Positions 1-6,735 of a DNA stretch of 24,198 nt are shown piece after piece. Position 1 is the first letter of the stretch. Each line of letters opens with the position of its first letter. The notes beneath the pieces are model-generated. The model made no database searches and had not been told where the DNA came from. It was given only the letters and a program-made list of their open reading frames with translations. The DNA comes from CAZKTO01 sp964555685 (GTDB lineage Bacteria; Chloroflexota; Dehalococcoidia; SHYB01): contig CAZKTO010000047.1 of NCBI GenBank assembly GCA_964555685.1, positions 1 to 24,198 of the forward strand, given 5' to 3'. A program made the position numbers and the translations under genes.

Positions 1-257
1 CCCGGGCAGTCCACGTGGGCGTAGTGGCGCTTGTCCGTCTCGTACTCCACGTGGGAGATGGCCACGGTCAGGATCTTGGACGCGTCGCGGACGACGCCTC
101 CCTTGGCGATATCCGCGTAGGCCTTGAACTTGGCCTGGCCCTTGAGGCCCAAGACCTTGGTGATCGCCGACGTCAGCAACGTCTTCCCATGGTCGATGTG
201 GCCGATGGTGCCAACGTTGACGTGCGGCTTCGTGCGCTCGAAGATCTGCTTTGCCAT
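1..257 (-). CDS. tuf: Elongation factor Tu, N-terminal part (runs off the window)
   Basis: EF-Tu delivers aminoacyl-tRNA to the ribosome as a GTP complex. Only the first 85 residues lie in the window. The start FERTKPHVNVGTIGH, the P-loop GHIDHGKT (19-26) and the G3 region HYAHVDCPG (78 onward) are unmistakable. The ATG at 257 follows GGAGGAG by seven bases. Two things are odd: the residues after the P-loop are LLT where TLT is usual, and the switch I signature RGITI reads KILTV (61-65), keeping only the threonine. The gene lies 19 bp after a tRNA-Thr, the usual place of tuf in bacterial tRNA-tuf operons. The family is certain; whether this is the only tuf copy in the genome cannot be seen. 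Confidence 0.95.
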   Translation of the reverse strand, partial: MAKQIFERTKPHVNVGTIGHIDHGKTLLTSAITKVLGLKGQAKFKAYADIAKGGVVRDASKILTVAISHVEYETDKRHYAHVDCP

Positions 258-276
258 CGTTACGCTCCTCCTGGTC

Positions 277-352
277 TGGAGCCCAGAACGAGAATCGAAC
301 TCGTGACCCCGTTCTTACCAAGAACGTGCTCTACCGTCTGAGCTATCTGGGC
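277..352 (-). tRNA. tRNA-Thr (anticodon GGT)
   Basis: It folds as a full cloverleaf: acceptor GCCCAGA pairs with TCTGGGC, the D stem is GCTC/GAGC, the anticodon stem CGTTC/GAACG encloses TTGGTAA, and the T arm contains TTCGATT. Discriminator T and an encoded CCA end (277-279) are present. It is the last tRNA before tuf. Confidence 0.97.
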
Positions 353-415
353 CTCTCTCGAACGGGGCTCGTCCCCGGCGTCCTGCCGTGTGCGCTGCGG
401 TCTTTCGATGCTCTC

Positions 416-501
416 TGGTGCAGGGGGTAGGATTCGAACCTACGAAGCCGTTTGGCACCAGATTTACAGTCTGGCGGTTTTAGCCACTCACCCACCCCTG
501 C
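416..501 (-). tRNA. tRNA-Tyr (anticodon GTA)
   Basis: A class II tRNA with a long variable arm. Acceptor GCAGGGG pairs with CCCCTGC, the anticodon loop CTGTAAA sits on a CAGA/TCTG stem, and the T loop is TTCGAAT. The 3' ACCA is encoded (416-419). Confidence 0.97.
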
Positions 502-532
502 AGATGGTGGCCGCCGGCCGTCACAAGGTTCT

Positions 533-561
533 AGTATAGCTTTCGAGGTCTCGTTCGTAAA
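533..561 (-). promoter_or_regulatory. Internal sigma70-type promoter before tRNA-Tyr
   Basis: Reading the minus strand, TTTACG (556-561) and TATACT (533-538) are separated by exactly 17 bp. The predicted start is near 526, about 25 bases before the tRNA. It lies between tRNA-Thr(TGT) and tRNA-Tyr, so it would give the Tyr-Thr-tuf part its own transcription. Confidence 0.6.
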
Positions 562-595
562 GGGAGGCCGGCAGGCGGCTCGCCAAGGGGAGGGG

Positions 596-668
596 AGCCC
601 GAGGGGGGACTCGAACCCACCAACCCCCCGATTACAAATCGGGCGCGCTACCGTTGCGCCACTCGGGC
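596..668 (-). tRNA. tRNA-Thr (anticodon TGT)
   Basis: Acceptor GCCCGAG pairs with CTCGGGC, the D stem is GCGC/GCGC, and the anticodon stem CCCGA/TCGGG encloses TTTGTAA. The T stem (GTGGG/CCCCC) has one mismatch. CCA is not encoded: the bases after discriminator T are CCC. It is first in the tRNA-tuf operon. Confidence 0.95.
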
Positions 669-731
669 CCGCACCGACATGCCAAGGGCCTCGCCGGCCG
701 CAGCCCGGGGAATCACCGATGGCCGTGCTCC

Positions 732-760
732 AGTATATCCTTGCCAAACCTGGTGGTCAA
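732..760 (-). promoter_or_regulatory. Main promoter of the tRNA-tuf operon
   Basis: On the minus strand TTGACC (755-760) and TATACT (732-737) are separated by exactly 17 bp, an almost ideal sigma70 promoter. The start is expected near 725, about 57 bases before the first tRNA. Strong promoters are usual for such operons. Confidence 0.8.
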
Positions 761-830
761 GGGCGGCGCGCCTGAGCGCGTCTAGCAAGACCTTGCTGGC
801 CTGTCGGTCAATGGACGCTCGGCTGGCTTA

Positions 831-876
831 TGTCACCCTGAGGAGCCCCGACGAGTCGGGACGACGAAGGGTCTGG
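831..876. repeat. Dispersed element with embedded palindrome
   Basis: It starts TGTCACCCTGAGGAG and ends GACGAAGGGTCTGG, a pattern I know from memory of short intergenic repeats in many bacteria. A related fragment in the opposite orientation lies at 18982-19005 (AGACCCTTCGGC...CTCAGGG). The CCCCGACGAGTCGGG palindrome occupies its centre. Confidence 0.55.
846..860. repeat. CCCCGAC-NN-GTCGGGG palindrome, copy 1
   Basis: CCCCGACGAGTCGGG, last G lost. First of nine copies in the window; this one is nested in the element at 831-876. Confidence 0.7.
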
Positions 877-1014
877 GGCGGGGACCCCACCCCGATTCTT
901 TGCCGGCCATCGGCCTCCTCAGAATCGATCATGCTGGCGTCCAGCACCAGGAAGGATGAAAAGAGCGGCGCCTGGTGGCCCTCTCCCCCGCCCGCCTGCG
1001 GCGGTCTGCGGCGG

Positions 1015-1270
1015 GCGGGGCTTCTGGTGTCTGAACAATCGTGATCGCAGCAGGAACAGTATGGCCCTCTCCCTCCTGTCCCTCTCCTGCAAGGAGAGGG
1101 ACGATACCCCCTTCCTCTTTAGGGAAGGGGGCCAGGGGGTTAGGGCGTTGCCAACTCCAGGAAGCCAAGAGCTCAACGGTTGAGTAACCTTCGATGTGTC
1201 GTGTAACGTGCTTCCGAGGCAAACGCCTCCGGAGCCCCCGCCTGCGGCGGGAGGCCGCTTTCCGCCCGCC
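1015..1270. repeat. 255-bp dispersed repeat, copy A
   Basis: It matches 19162-19416 in the same orientation along its whole length. An 84-bp core (1063-1146 versus 19211-19294) shows a single difference, in a hairpin loop. The core holds an 11-bp perfect stem (GTCCCTCTCCT/AGGAGAGGGAC, 1078-1102) followed by a CCCCCTTCC/GGAAGGGGG stem and GGCCAGGGGGTTAGGG. It encodes no protein, so it resembles a non-autonomous (MITE-like) or structured-RNA element. Confidence 0.8.
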
Positions 1271-1367
1271 TGCGGCGGTCTGCCCCCTCTCCGGCTCGGA
1301 GAGGGGGCCAGGGGGTGAGGGCCGTATTTTCGTAGGAATGACCTTTGAGGCAAAGCCGAGACAAGCG

Positions 1368-1393
1368 AAGGGGCAGGCACGTGCCTGCCCCTT
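1368..1393 (-). terminator. 26-bp perfect palindrome after the amidohydrolase operon
   Basis: AAGGGGCAGGCAC is followed directly by its reverse complement. It begins about 25 bases beyond the stop codon of the gene ending at 1418, where a terminator would be expected, but no clear T-run follows on the minus strand. It may act as an mRNA 3'-end hairpin. Confidence 0.5.
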
Positions 1394-1417
1394 GTTTCGT
1401 GCTCGTGAAGCGTTGGT

Positions 1418-2548
1418 CTATGAAGCGAGGCCGTACCAGCCGACGACGTTATCGCAGACGATCTTGCGCCGCTCGTCGTCCGGCACGTTCACGAAGTGAT
1501 CGTCGATGACCTTCCGCGAGTACGGATAGTCGTTCCCGTGGTGCGGGAAGTCCGTGGACCAGGCCATGTTCTCGACGCCCACGGCGTGCCGGACCTCGAT
1601 GCCGATCCGGTCGACGATGAAGGTGACGAGCCAGTTGGAGCGGAAGTAGTGGCTGGGCACCTTCTGGAGCACGACCTTTCCCCAGATGCGGTTCCGCCAG
1701 TAGCGGTCGTCCATCATCTCGAGGAAGTGGGGGACCCAGCCCGCGCCCACCTCGGCGCCGACCATCTTGAGCTTGGGGTAGCGGTCGTAGACGCCGGACA
1801 TGACCAGCTCGACGAGGTAGGGCATGAAGTTGCCGAAGGCGGTGCAGCCCAGGACGGGGCCGGCCTCCTTGATGGCGCGGCGGCGCGGCGGCGCGTTGTT
1901 GTGGAGCAGGATGTGGATGCTGACGGGCATCCCCAGCTCCTCGGCGGCGGCCCAGAAGGGATCGTCCTCGCGGCCCAGGACTTCGCCGCCGCTGGGCCAC
2001 GCGGCGAGGATGGCGCCCCGGTAGCCTTGGTCGTGGGCCCACCGGAGCTCCGTCACCGCCGCCTCTACCCCGGCGTTGGGGACCTGGGCCAGGCCGATGA
2101 GCCGGGACGGGTCCGCCGCGCAGAAGTCTTCCTTGAGCCAGCGGTTATAGGCGCGGATGCCGGCCAGCTGCACCTCGTGGTCCTTGTTCCGCATGAACGT
2201 GCCGATGGCCCGCTGCGGCGGATAGAGCGTCTCCGCGTCCACGCCATCGATGTCCAGGATCTTGAGACGCTCCTTCCCATCGTGGCAGGAGGGGTGGATC
2301 TCCTTCCCGTAGCGCACGCCCGTCCACCTCAGCTTCTCCGGGGGTGTGTTCACGTCCGTCACGAGACCCAGCGGCTCGGGGACGCCGCCCTCCTCGTAGA
2401 GCCAGGCGTCGCCGCCCTCCTCGTCCTTGACCAGCTTGGGCGCCCTGTCCAGGTACTTCTTGGGCAGCCACTTCTGCCACAGATCCGGCGGCTCTATCAC
2501 GTGGGAATCGCCGGACACGATATCGTACGTCCTCCCGCTCTTCGCCAT
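1418..2548 (-). CDS. Metal-dependent amidohydrolase, COG2159 type
   Basis: A 376-residue TIM-barrel amidohydrolase of the Amidohydro_2 family, whose members hydrolyse or decarboxylate cyclic or aromatic acids using a metal ion. Visible motifs are the first metal site SGDSHV (D14, H16), SIHI with H212 on a middle strand, and the late WSTDFPHHGNDYP (D333, H336, H337). Length and motif order are normal for the family. The ATG at 2548 has GAGGAGG six bases upstream; this start also avoids overlap with the upstream gene, which ends 74 bp earlier in the same direction. The pair appears to be one operon. The substrate cannot be told from sequence. A paralogue of the same type lies at 13683-14780. 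Confidence 0.88.
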   Translation of the reverse strand: MAKSGRTYDIVSGDSHVIEPPDLWQKWLPKKYLDRAPKLVKDEEGGDAWLYEEGGVPEPLGLVTDVNTPPEKLRWTGVRYGKEIHPSCHDGKERLKILDIDGVDAETLYPPQRAIGTFMRNKDHEVQLAGIRAYNRWLKEDFCAADPSRLIGLAQVPNAGVEAAVTELRWAHDQGYRGAILAAWPSGGEVLGREDDPFWAAAEELGMPVSIHILLHNNAPPRRRAIKEAGPVLGCTAFGNFMPYLVELVMSGVYDRYPKLKMVGAEVGAGWVPHFLEMMDDRYWRNRIWGKVVLQKVPSHYFRSNWLVTFIVDRIGIEVRHAVGVENMAWSTDFPHHGNDYPYSRKVIDDHFVNVPDDERRKIVCDNVVGWYGLAS

Positions 2549-2622
2549 GGGACCTCCTCGGGTCGTTGCTCTTGCTTCGCCGGTGAGTGTTCGGGGCGCC
2601 TCCGACCCCAGCCGGGCGCGGC

Positions 2623-4347
2623 CTACCTGTCGTTGTAGCGGTAGTCGCCGCTCTTGAGCACCTTGCCCGGCAGCGCGCCCGTGGGCTTGCCGTGGTCGAA
2701 GACCACCTGGCCGTTGACGACGAGGTAGTCGAAGCCCTCGGCTCGGTTGCCGAGGCGTGTCTCGCCGCCGGGGAAGTCGTTGAAGCGCTCTGCGGGCAGC
2801 CAGTTCAGCCGGTCGTAGTCGAAGACCACGATGTCGGCGTTCATCCCCTCGCGGAGCAGGCCCCGGTCCCACAGGCCGTAGAGGGAGGCGGGCATGAAGG
2901 TCAGCCGCTTGACGGCCTCCTCCAGGCTGAGGAAGCTCTTCTCCCGCACCCAGTGGCTCAGGAGGAAGGTGGAGTAGTAGGAGCCGCTGAGGCGGTTGGT
3001 GTGGGCGCCGGCGTCCGAGATGCCGGGGACGGCATAGGGGCTGCGCAGGATCTCGGAGACGGCGTTCATATCGCCGTTGCGGATGCCCACGTAGGCCCAC
3101 TCGGTCTCCAGGTTCTCCTCCGCCGACCAATCGAGGAGAATATCGATGCGGTGCTTGCCGAGCTTGGCGGCGATATCGCCGAGCTTCATGCCCTGGTACT
3201 GGGCGAACTTGCCGCTCTTGCTCCGGATGAGGGTCATGACGCTGAAGTTGCGCCAGGCGGGCGACTCCTTGTCGGCGGCCTCCGCCTCGGCCTTCATGGC
3301 GGCGCGGACCTGCGGATCGCGCAGGAGCTTCAGGGCCTCGGCCTTGGGCTGGGAGAGGACATCCTTCCACTTCGCCATCTTGAGGAAGGTGGTGGGGTCG
3401 CCCAGGTTGAAGACGATGTCCAGGCGCTGGCACCGGGCGATGGCGTAGACCTGGGCGCCATCCTTGGCGGCCTGCTGCATGTAGGCGATCTGCTTCTTCC
3501 AGGTCGTGGGCCGCTCCCACGAGTGGGAGAGCTCGTTCCAGTTGATGGGCCGGCCGCTCCGGATGGAGAGCTGCGTCAAGAGCTTCTGGTCGGCGGCGCT
3601 GAAGCCCTCGTCGGCGCCCATGACCGCCGTCTCGGTGATGATCTCGATGCTGCCGACGCGGAACTCGGCGAGGGCGGAGCCCAACTCCAGCACCTCGGCG
3701 TGGCTCGCCTGGCGGCTGGGCACCGGCCGGCCGTCCATGCCGTAGTGGGTAGGGGAGAGGGAGGTGGTGAAGCCGAAGGAGCCGGTTGCCAGCGCCTCGC
3801 GGACCACCGCCTTCATGCGCTGGACCTCGTCGGCGTCGGCCTCGCGCTCGTTGGCGGCCTCGCCCATGATGTACCGGCGCACGGCCGAGTGTCCGATCAT
3901 GGTGCCCACGTTCACGCCCAGCTTCTGCCGCTGAATGCGCTTGAAGTACTCGGGAAAGGTCTGCCACTCCCAGTCCAGGCCCACCTGGAGCGCCTTGAGG
4001 TTGACCCCCTCCACCTGCGCGAACATGCGGGAGAGGTAGTCCCGGTCGCGCGAGTGGCACGGCGCCAGCGTGAAGCCGCAGTTGCCCATGATGACCGTGG
4101 TGGCGCCGTGCCACGGCGAGCAGCTGAGGTAGGGGTCCCACATGATCTGGGCGTCGTAGTGGGTGTGAACGTCCACGAACCCAGGAGCGACGATGCGCCC
4201 CTCGGCGTCGACGACCTTGGCGCCGTTGGGCTGGATCTTGCCCTTCTCGACGATCTTGCCGTCCTTGATCCCAATGTCGGCCCGGTAGCGCGGGAGGCCG
4301 GTGCCATCGACGACCATGCCGTTCTTGATGACCAGATCGTGCGCCAT
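2623..4347 (-). CDS. D-aminoacylase-like amidohydrolase (N-acyl-D-amino-acid deacylase family)
   Basis: A 574-residue cytoplasmic amidohydrolase of the Amidohydro_3 / D-aminoacylase group, whose known members cleave N-acyl-D-amino acids. The N-terminal beta-sandwich part (LVIKNGMVVDGTG) leads to the first metal motif GFVDVHTHYDAQ (H61, H63, D65), then GHSAVR, and SDAGAH (D445, H449) near the end of the barrel; the C-terminal segment YLVVNGQVVFDHGKPTG is typical of the family. ATG 4347 follows AAGGAG by about eight bases. It is the first gene of a two-gene operon with the amidohydrolase ending at 1418, behind the promoter at 4427-4456. The exact substrate is unknown; many environmental paralogues are annotated only by family. 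Confidence 0.9.
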   Translation of the reverse strand: MAHDLVIKNGMVVDGTGLPRYRADIGIKDGKIVEKGKIQPNGAKVVDAEGRIVAPGFVDVHTHYDAQIMWDPYLSCSPWHGATTVIMGNCGFTLAPCHSRDRDYLSRMFAQVEGVNLKALQVGLDWEWQTFPEYFKRIQRQKLGVNVGTMIGHSAVRRYIMGEAANEREADADEVQRMKAVVREALATGSFGFTTSLSPTHYGMDGRPVPSRQASHAEVLELGSALAEFRVGSIEIITETAVMGADEGFSAADQKLLTQLSIRSGRPINWNELSHSWERPTTWKKQIAYMQQAAKDGAQVYAIARCQRLDIVFNLGDPTTFLKMAKWKDVLSQPKAEALKLLRDPQVRAAMKAEAEAADKESPAWRNFSVMTLIRSKSGKFAQYQGMKLGDIAAKLGKHRIDILLDWSAEENLETEWAYVGIRNGDMNAVSEILRSPYAVPGISDAGAHTNRLSGSYYSTFLLSHWVREKSFLSLEEAVKRLTFMPASLYGLWDRGLLREGMNADIVVFDYDRLNWLPAERFNDFPGGETRLGNRAEGFDYLVVNGQVVFDHGKPTGALPGKVLKSGDYRYNDR

Positions 4348-4360
4348 TCGTCACTCCTTG

Positions 4361-4376
4361 CCCCGGCGAGTCGGGG
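4361..4376. repeat. CCCCGRC palindrome, copy 2 (mRNA leader)
   Basis: CCCCGGCGAGTCGGGG. It lies between the predicted transcript start (about 4420) and the start codon at 4347, just upstream of the AAGGAG site, so it would form a hairpin in the leader. Confidence 0.7.
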
Positions 4377-4426
4377 CGGGAACAGGGCGGGGGCCGCTCT
4401 ATGACCGATTCGTGTATCGACAGGTG

Positions 4427-4456
4427 AGCATAATGACCCGCCCGTGCGCGTGTCAA
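4427..4456 (-). promoter_or_regulatory. Promoter of the amidohydrolase operon
   Basis: On the minus strand a consensus TTGACA (4451-4456) and TATGCT (4427-4432) are separated by 18 bp. The start is expected near 4420, leaving a 73-base leader. It faces away from the plus-strand promoter at 4485-4493; the two lie within 70 bp. Confidence 0.7.
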
Positions 4457-4484
4457 GGGTAAAGCGGGGTCACGCGGCGCCTCC

Positions 4485-4493
4485 TGCTATAAT
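4485..4493 (+). promoter_or_regulatory. Extended -10 promoter of the LUD/Fe-S gene
   Basis: TGC directly precedes a perfect TATAAT (4488-4493). No good -35 hexamer is seen, as is common with extended -10 promoters. Transcription would start near 4500, which excludes start codons before that point. Confidence 0.6.
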
Positions 4494-4524
4494 CGCGTCG
4501 CAGCGCCGCTCCCAGCCCCATGCC

Positions 4525-6735
4525 ATGACCAAAGCCCACGCCGAGTTCCGCAAGCGCCTCGAGCGGGCCCTCGACTCCAAGAACCTCGAGACGGCCCTCA
4601 ACCGGACGCTGCCCAACCGGCGCAAGGCCCGCGCCGCCGCCTTCGCTGGCCTGGATTTCCAAGGCCTGCGCGAGGACTTGCAGCGCCGCAAGCGCGCCGC
4701 CATCGACCGCCTCCCTGAGCTCATCGAGCAGTTCACCGAGGCCGCCGAGAAAGCCGGCGCCGTCGTCCATCGCGCCGCCACGCCCGCAGACGCCCTCGCC
4801 ATCGTCGACCGGCTCGTGGACGAGCATCACGTCCGCCTCGTCGTCAAGAGCAAGTCCATGGCCACCGAGGAGATCGAGCTCAACGAGCACCTGGAGGCCA
4901 GGGGCGTCGAGGTCGTCGAGACGGACCTGGGCGAGTGGATCGTCCAGCTCGCCCACGACCGGCCGTCGCACCTCATCACGCCGGCCCTGCACAAGACGCG
5001 CGAGGAGATCGCCGAGCTCTTCTCCAAGGTCACCGGCCAGAAGATTCCGGCGGACATCCCCAGGCTCGTGGCCGTGGCCCGCGAGCGGCTGCGCCAGTAC
5101 TTCATCGACGCCGACATGGGCATCACCGGCGCGAACGCCGCCATCGCCGAGACCGGGTCGCTGATGATCGTGACGAACGAGGGGAACGCGAACCTGGTCC
5201 ACACGCTGCCGCCCATCCATGTGGCGGTCCTCGGCATCGAGAAGATCGTCCCGACGCTGGACGACGCGACGGCGATGCTGCGCGTCCTCTCCCGCAGCGG
5301 CACCGGCCAGCGCGCGACGACGTACGTCACCTATATCACCGGCCCCAGCCGCACGGCCGATATCGAGCTCTCCCTGACCATCGGCGTCCACGGGCCCAAA
5401 GAGGTCCACATCATCCTCCTGGACAACGGGCGGACGAGGATGCGCGAGCGGCCCGAGTTCCGAGACGCCCTGGACTGCATCCGGTGCGGGGCCTGCCTGA
5501 ATGCCTGCCCGCCCTTCCAGGTAGTGGGCGGCCACGTCTTCGGCTACCGCTACACCGGGCCCATCGGCCTGGTGCTGACCGCCTTCCACCACGGCCAGGA
5601 CGAGGCCGAGGGACCCGTGAGCCTCTGCGCCCAGTGCAACGCCTGCGAGACCGTCTGCCCGGCCGCCATCAACGTCCCGCGGATGATCCTGGACCTGCGC
5701 CAGGAGCACCGGGCGGGCGAGCCTCCCGGCCTCGCCAAGGGCTGGTTCCTGGACCTGCTCACCTACGCCGATGGGGGCCGTGGCGCGCTCCGGGCCGCCG
5801 CCAAGATCGCCCAGAGGCCGTTCCAGCGGGGCGATGGCTCCGTCGTCCTCCCCTTCTCCGGCGGCCGCCATCTCCCATCGCTCCCGGACCGGACGCTGCT
5901 CGAGCGGCACGGGCTGGGCGCCCTCTTCGAGCCCGCGCCGCTCCTACCCTCGCAGGTCGCGGGGGCCACGCTCCTCTACTTCCCGGGGTGCATGACGGAC
6001 AATCTTTTCCCCGCGATGGGCGAGGCGGCCGTGCGGGTCCTGACGGGCTGCGGCGCACGGGTGCGCCTGCCCAGCCAGGCGGTCTGCTGCGGCCTCGCCC
6101 ACATGAACGCCGGCGACCGCACGACCGCCATCGCCAACGCCAAGAGGACCATTGCGATGCTTGAGGGCGAGGCGCTGGAGCGCCCCGACACGTCGGGGTG
6201 GGTCGTCAGCACGTCGGCGAGCTGCGTGGTGGCCATGACGCAGGACTACCCGCACCTCCTGCGCGACGAGCCGGCGTGGGCCCGGCGCGCCGAGGCTCTC
6301 GCCGGCCGCATCCGCGACTTCACGAGCTTCATCGACGGCATCGCCAGGCTGCCCGCGGGCTCCCTCGCCAAGGGCGGCGTGAAGGCGGTGACCTACCACG
6401 ACTCCTGCCAGTCCTCCAACTGCCTGAAGCTGGGGCCCGAGCCCCGGCGCGTGCTCCAAGAAGTGATGGGCCTGGAGCTGCGCGAGATGGAGGAGCCCGG
6501 CATGTGCTGCGGCTTCGGCGGCACGTTCTCGCTGGACTACCCGGAGGTCTCGCGGCGCATCCTGCGGCACAAGCTCGATCACATCGCGGCGACGGGCGCG
6601 CCGGTCGTGGCCACGGACAACCCGGGCTGCATCATGCACATTCGGGGCGGCCTCGAGGCCAGCGCGGGCAAGGACGTGCGCGTCGTCCACGTGGCGGAGC
6701 TACTGGCAGAGCGGCTGGAGCAACAAGGTGGATGA
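4525..6735 (+). CDS. LUD-domain / 4Fe-4S / two-CCG-domain oxidoreductase (LutB-LutA-like fusion)
   Basis: A 736-residue protein joining parts that are normally separate in lactate-utilisation complexes. Roughly residues 40-270 form a LUD domain. Two ferredoxin-type clusters follow: CIRCGACLNACP (C318, C321, C324, C328) and CAQCNACETVCP (C368, C371, C374, C378). Then come two CCG domains: FPGC (C489) with VCCG (C521-C522), and HDSC (C628) with MCCGFGG (C661-C662). In known systems LutB carries LUD plus clusters and LutA two CCG domains. By inference it passes electrons from 2-hydroxyacid oxidation to a membrane carrier; no FAD subunit lies nearby. ATG 4525 was chosen because the TATAAT lies at 4488; no clear ribosome site precedes it. 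A palindrome repeat (6183-6198) is part of the coding sequence. The downstream gene overlaps it by eight bases. Confidence 0.9.
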   Translation: MTKAHAEFRKRLERALDSKNLETALNRTLPNRRKARAAAFAGLDFQGLREDLQRRKRAAIDRLPELIEQFTEAAEKAGAVVHRAATPADALAIVDRLVDEHHVRLVVKSKSMATEEIELNEHLEARGVEVVETDLGEWIVQLAHDRPSHLITPALHKTREEIAELFSKVTGQKIPADIPRLVAVARERLRQYFIDADMGITGANAAIAETGSLMIVTNEGNANLVHTLPPIHVAVLGIEKIVPTLDDATAMLRVLSRSGTGQRATTYVTYITGPSRTADIELSLTIGVHGPKEVHIILLDNGRTRMRERPEFRDALDCIRCGACLNACPPFQVVGGHVFGYRYTGPIGLVLTAFHHGQDEAEGPVSLCAQCNACETVCPAAINVPRMILDLRQEHRAGEPPGLAKGWFLDLLTYADGGRGALRAAAKIAQRPFQRGDGSVVLPFSGGRHLPSLPDRTLLERHGLGALFEPAPLLPSQVAGATLLYFPGCMTDNLFPAMGEAAVRVLTGCGARVRLPSQAVCCGLAHMNAGDRTTAIANAKRTIAMLEGEALERPDTSGWVVSTSASCVVAMTQDYPHLLRDEPAWARRAEALAGRIRDFTSFIDGIARLPAGSLAKGGVKAVTYHDSCQSSNCLKLGPEPRRVLQEVMGLELREMEEPGMCCGFGGTFSLDYPEVSRRILRHKLDHIAATGAPVVATDNPGCIMHIRGGLEASAGKDVRVVHVAELLAERLEQQGG
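6183..6198. repeat. CCCCGRC palindrome, copy 3 (inside a CDS)
   Basis: CCCCGACACGTCGGGG, a perfect palindrome in the LUD/Fe-S gene. It encodes part of RPDTSGW between the two CCG domains, in frame and without a stop. Confidence 0.7.

Larger units (their letters stand above)
669..1417. other. Gene-free stretch with promoter and repeats
   Basis: No reading frame here looks like a real protein; frames in it translate hairpins and low-complexity GC sequence. It holds the tRNA-operon promoter (732-760), an element with a CCTGAGGA/GAAGGGTCT motif (831-876), a GGGG-rich hairpin near 873-893, the 255-bp repeat copy A (1015-1270), a second GAGAGGGGGCCAGGGGGTGA unit (about 1290-1318) and the terminator-like palindrome at 1368-1393. 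Confidence 0.7.

Noticed and set aside
353..415. A possible tRNA-Gly between tRNA-Tyr and tRNA-Thr
   Set aside because: The interval is 63 bp and shows no cloverleaf or T-loop sequence.
2587..4404. A long plus-strand frame of about 600 residues
   Set aside because: It is the antisense of a clear enzyme gene, with composition typical of high-GC shadow frames and no recognisable motif.
2549..4456. A continuous minus-strand frame extending the first amidohydrolase to about 1000 residues
   Set aside because: The upstream part is arginine-, proline- and glycine-rich and is the shadow of the D-aminoacylase-like gene in another frame; the real start at 2548 has a ribosome site.
4444..4524. An N-terminal extension of the LUD/Fe-S protein
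   Set aside because: It would start before the TATAAT at 4488-4493 and has no resemblance to the family.
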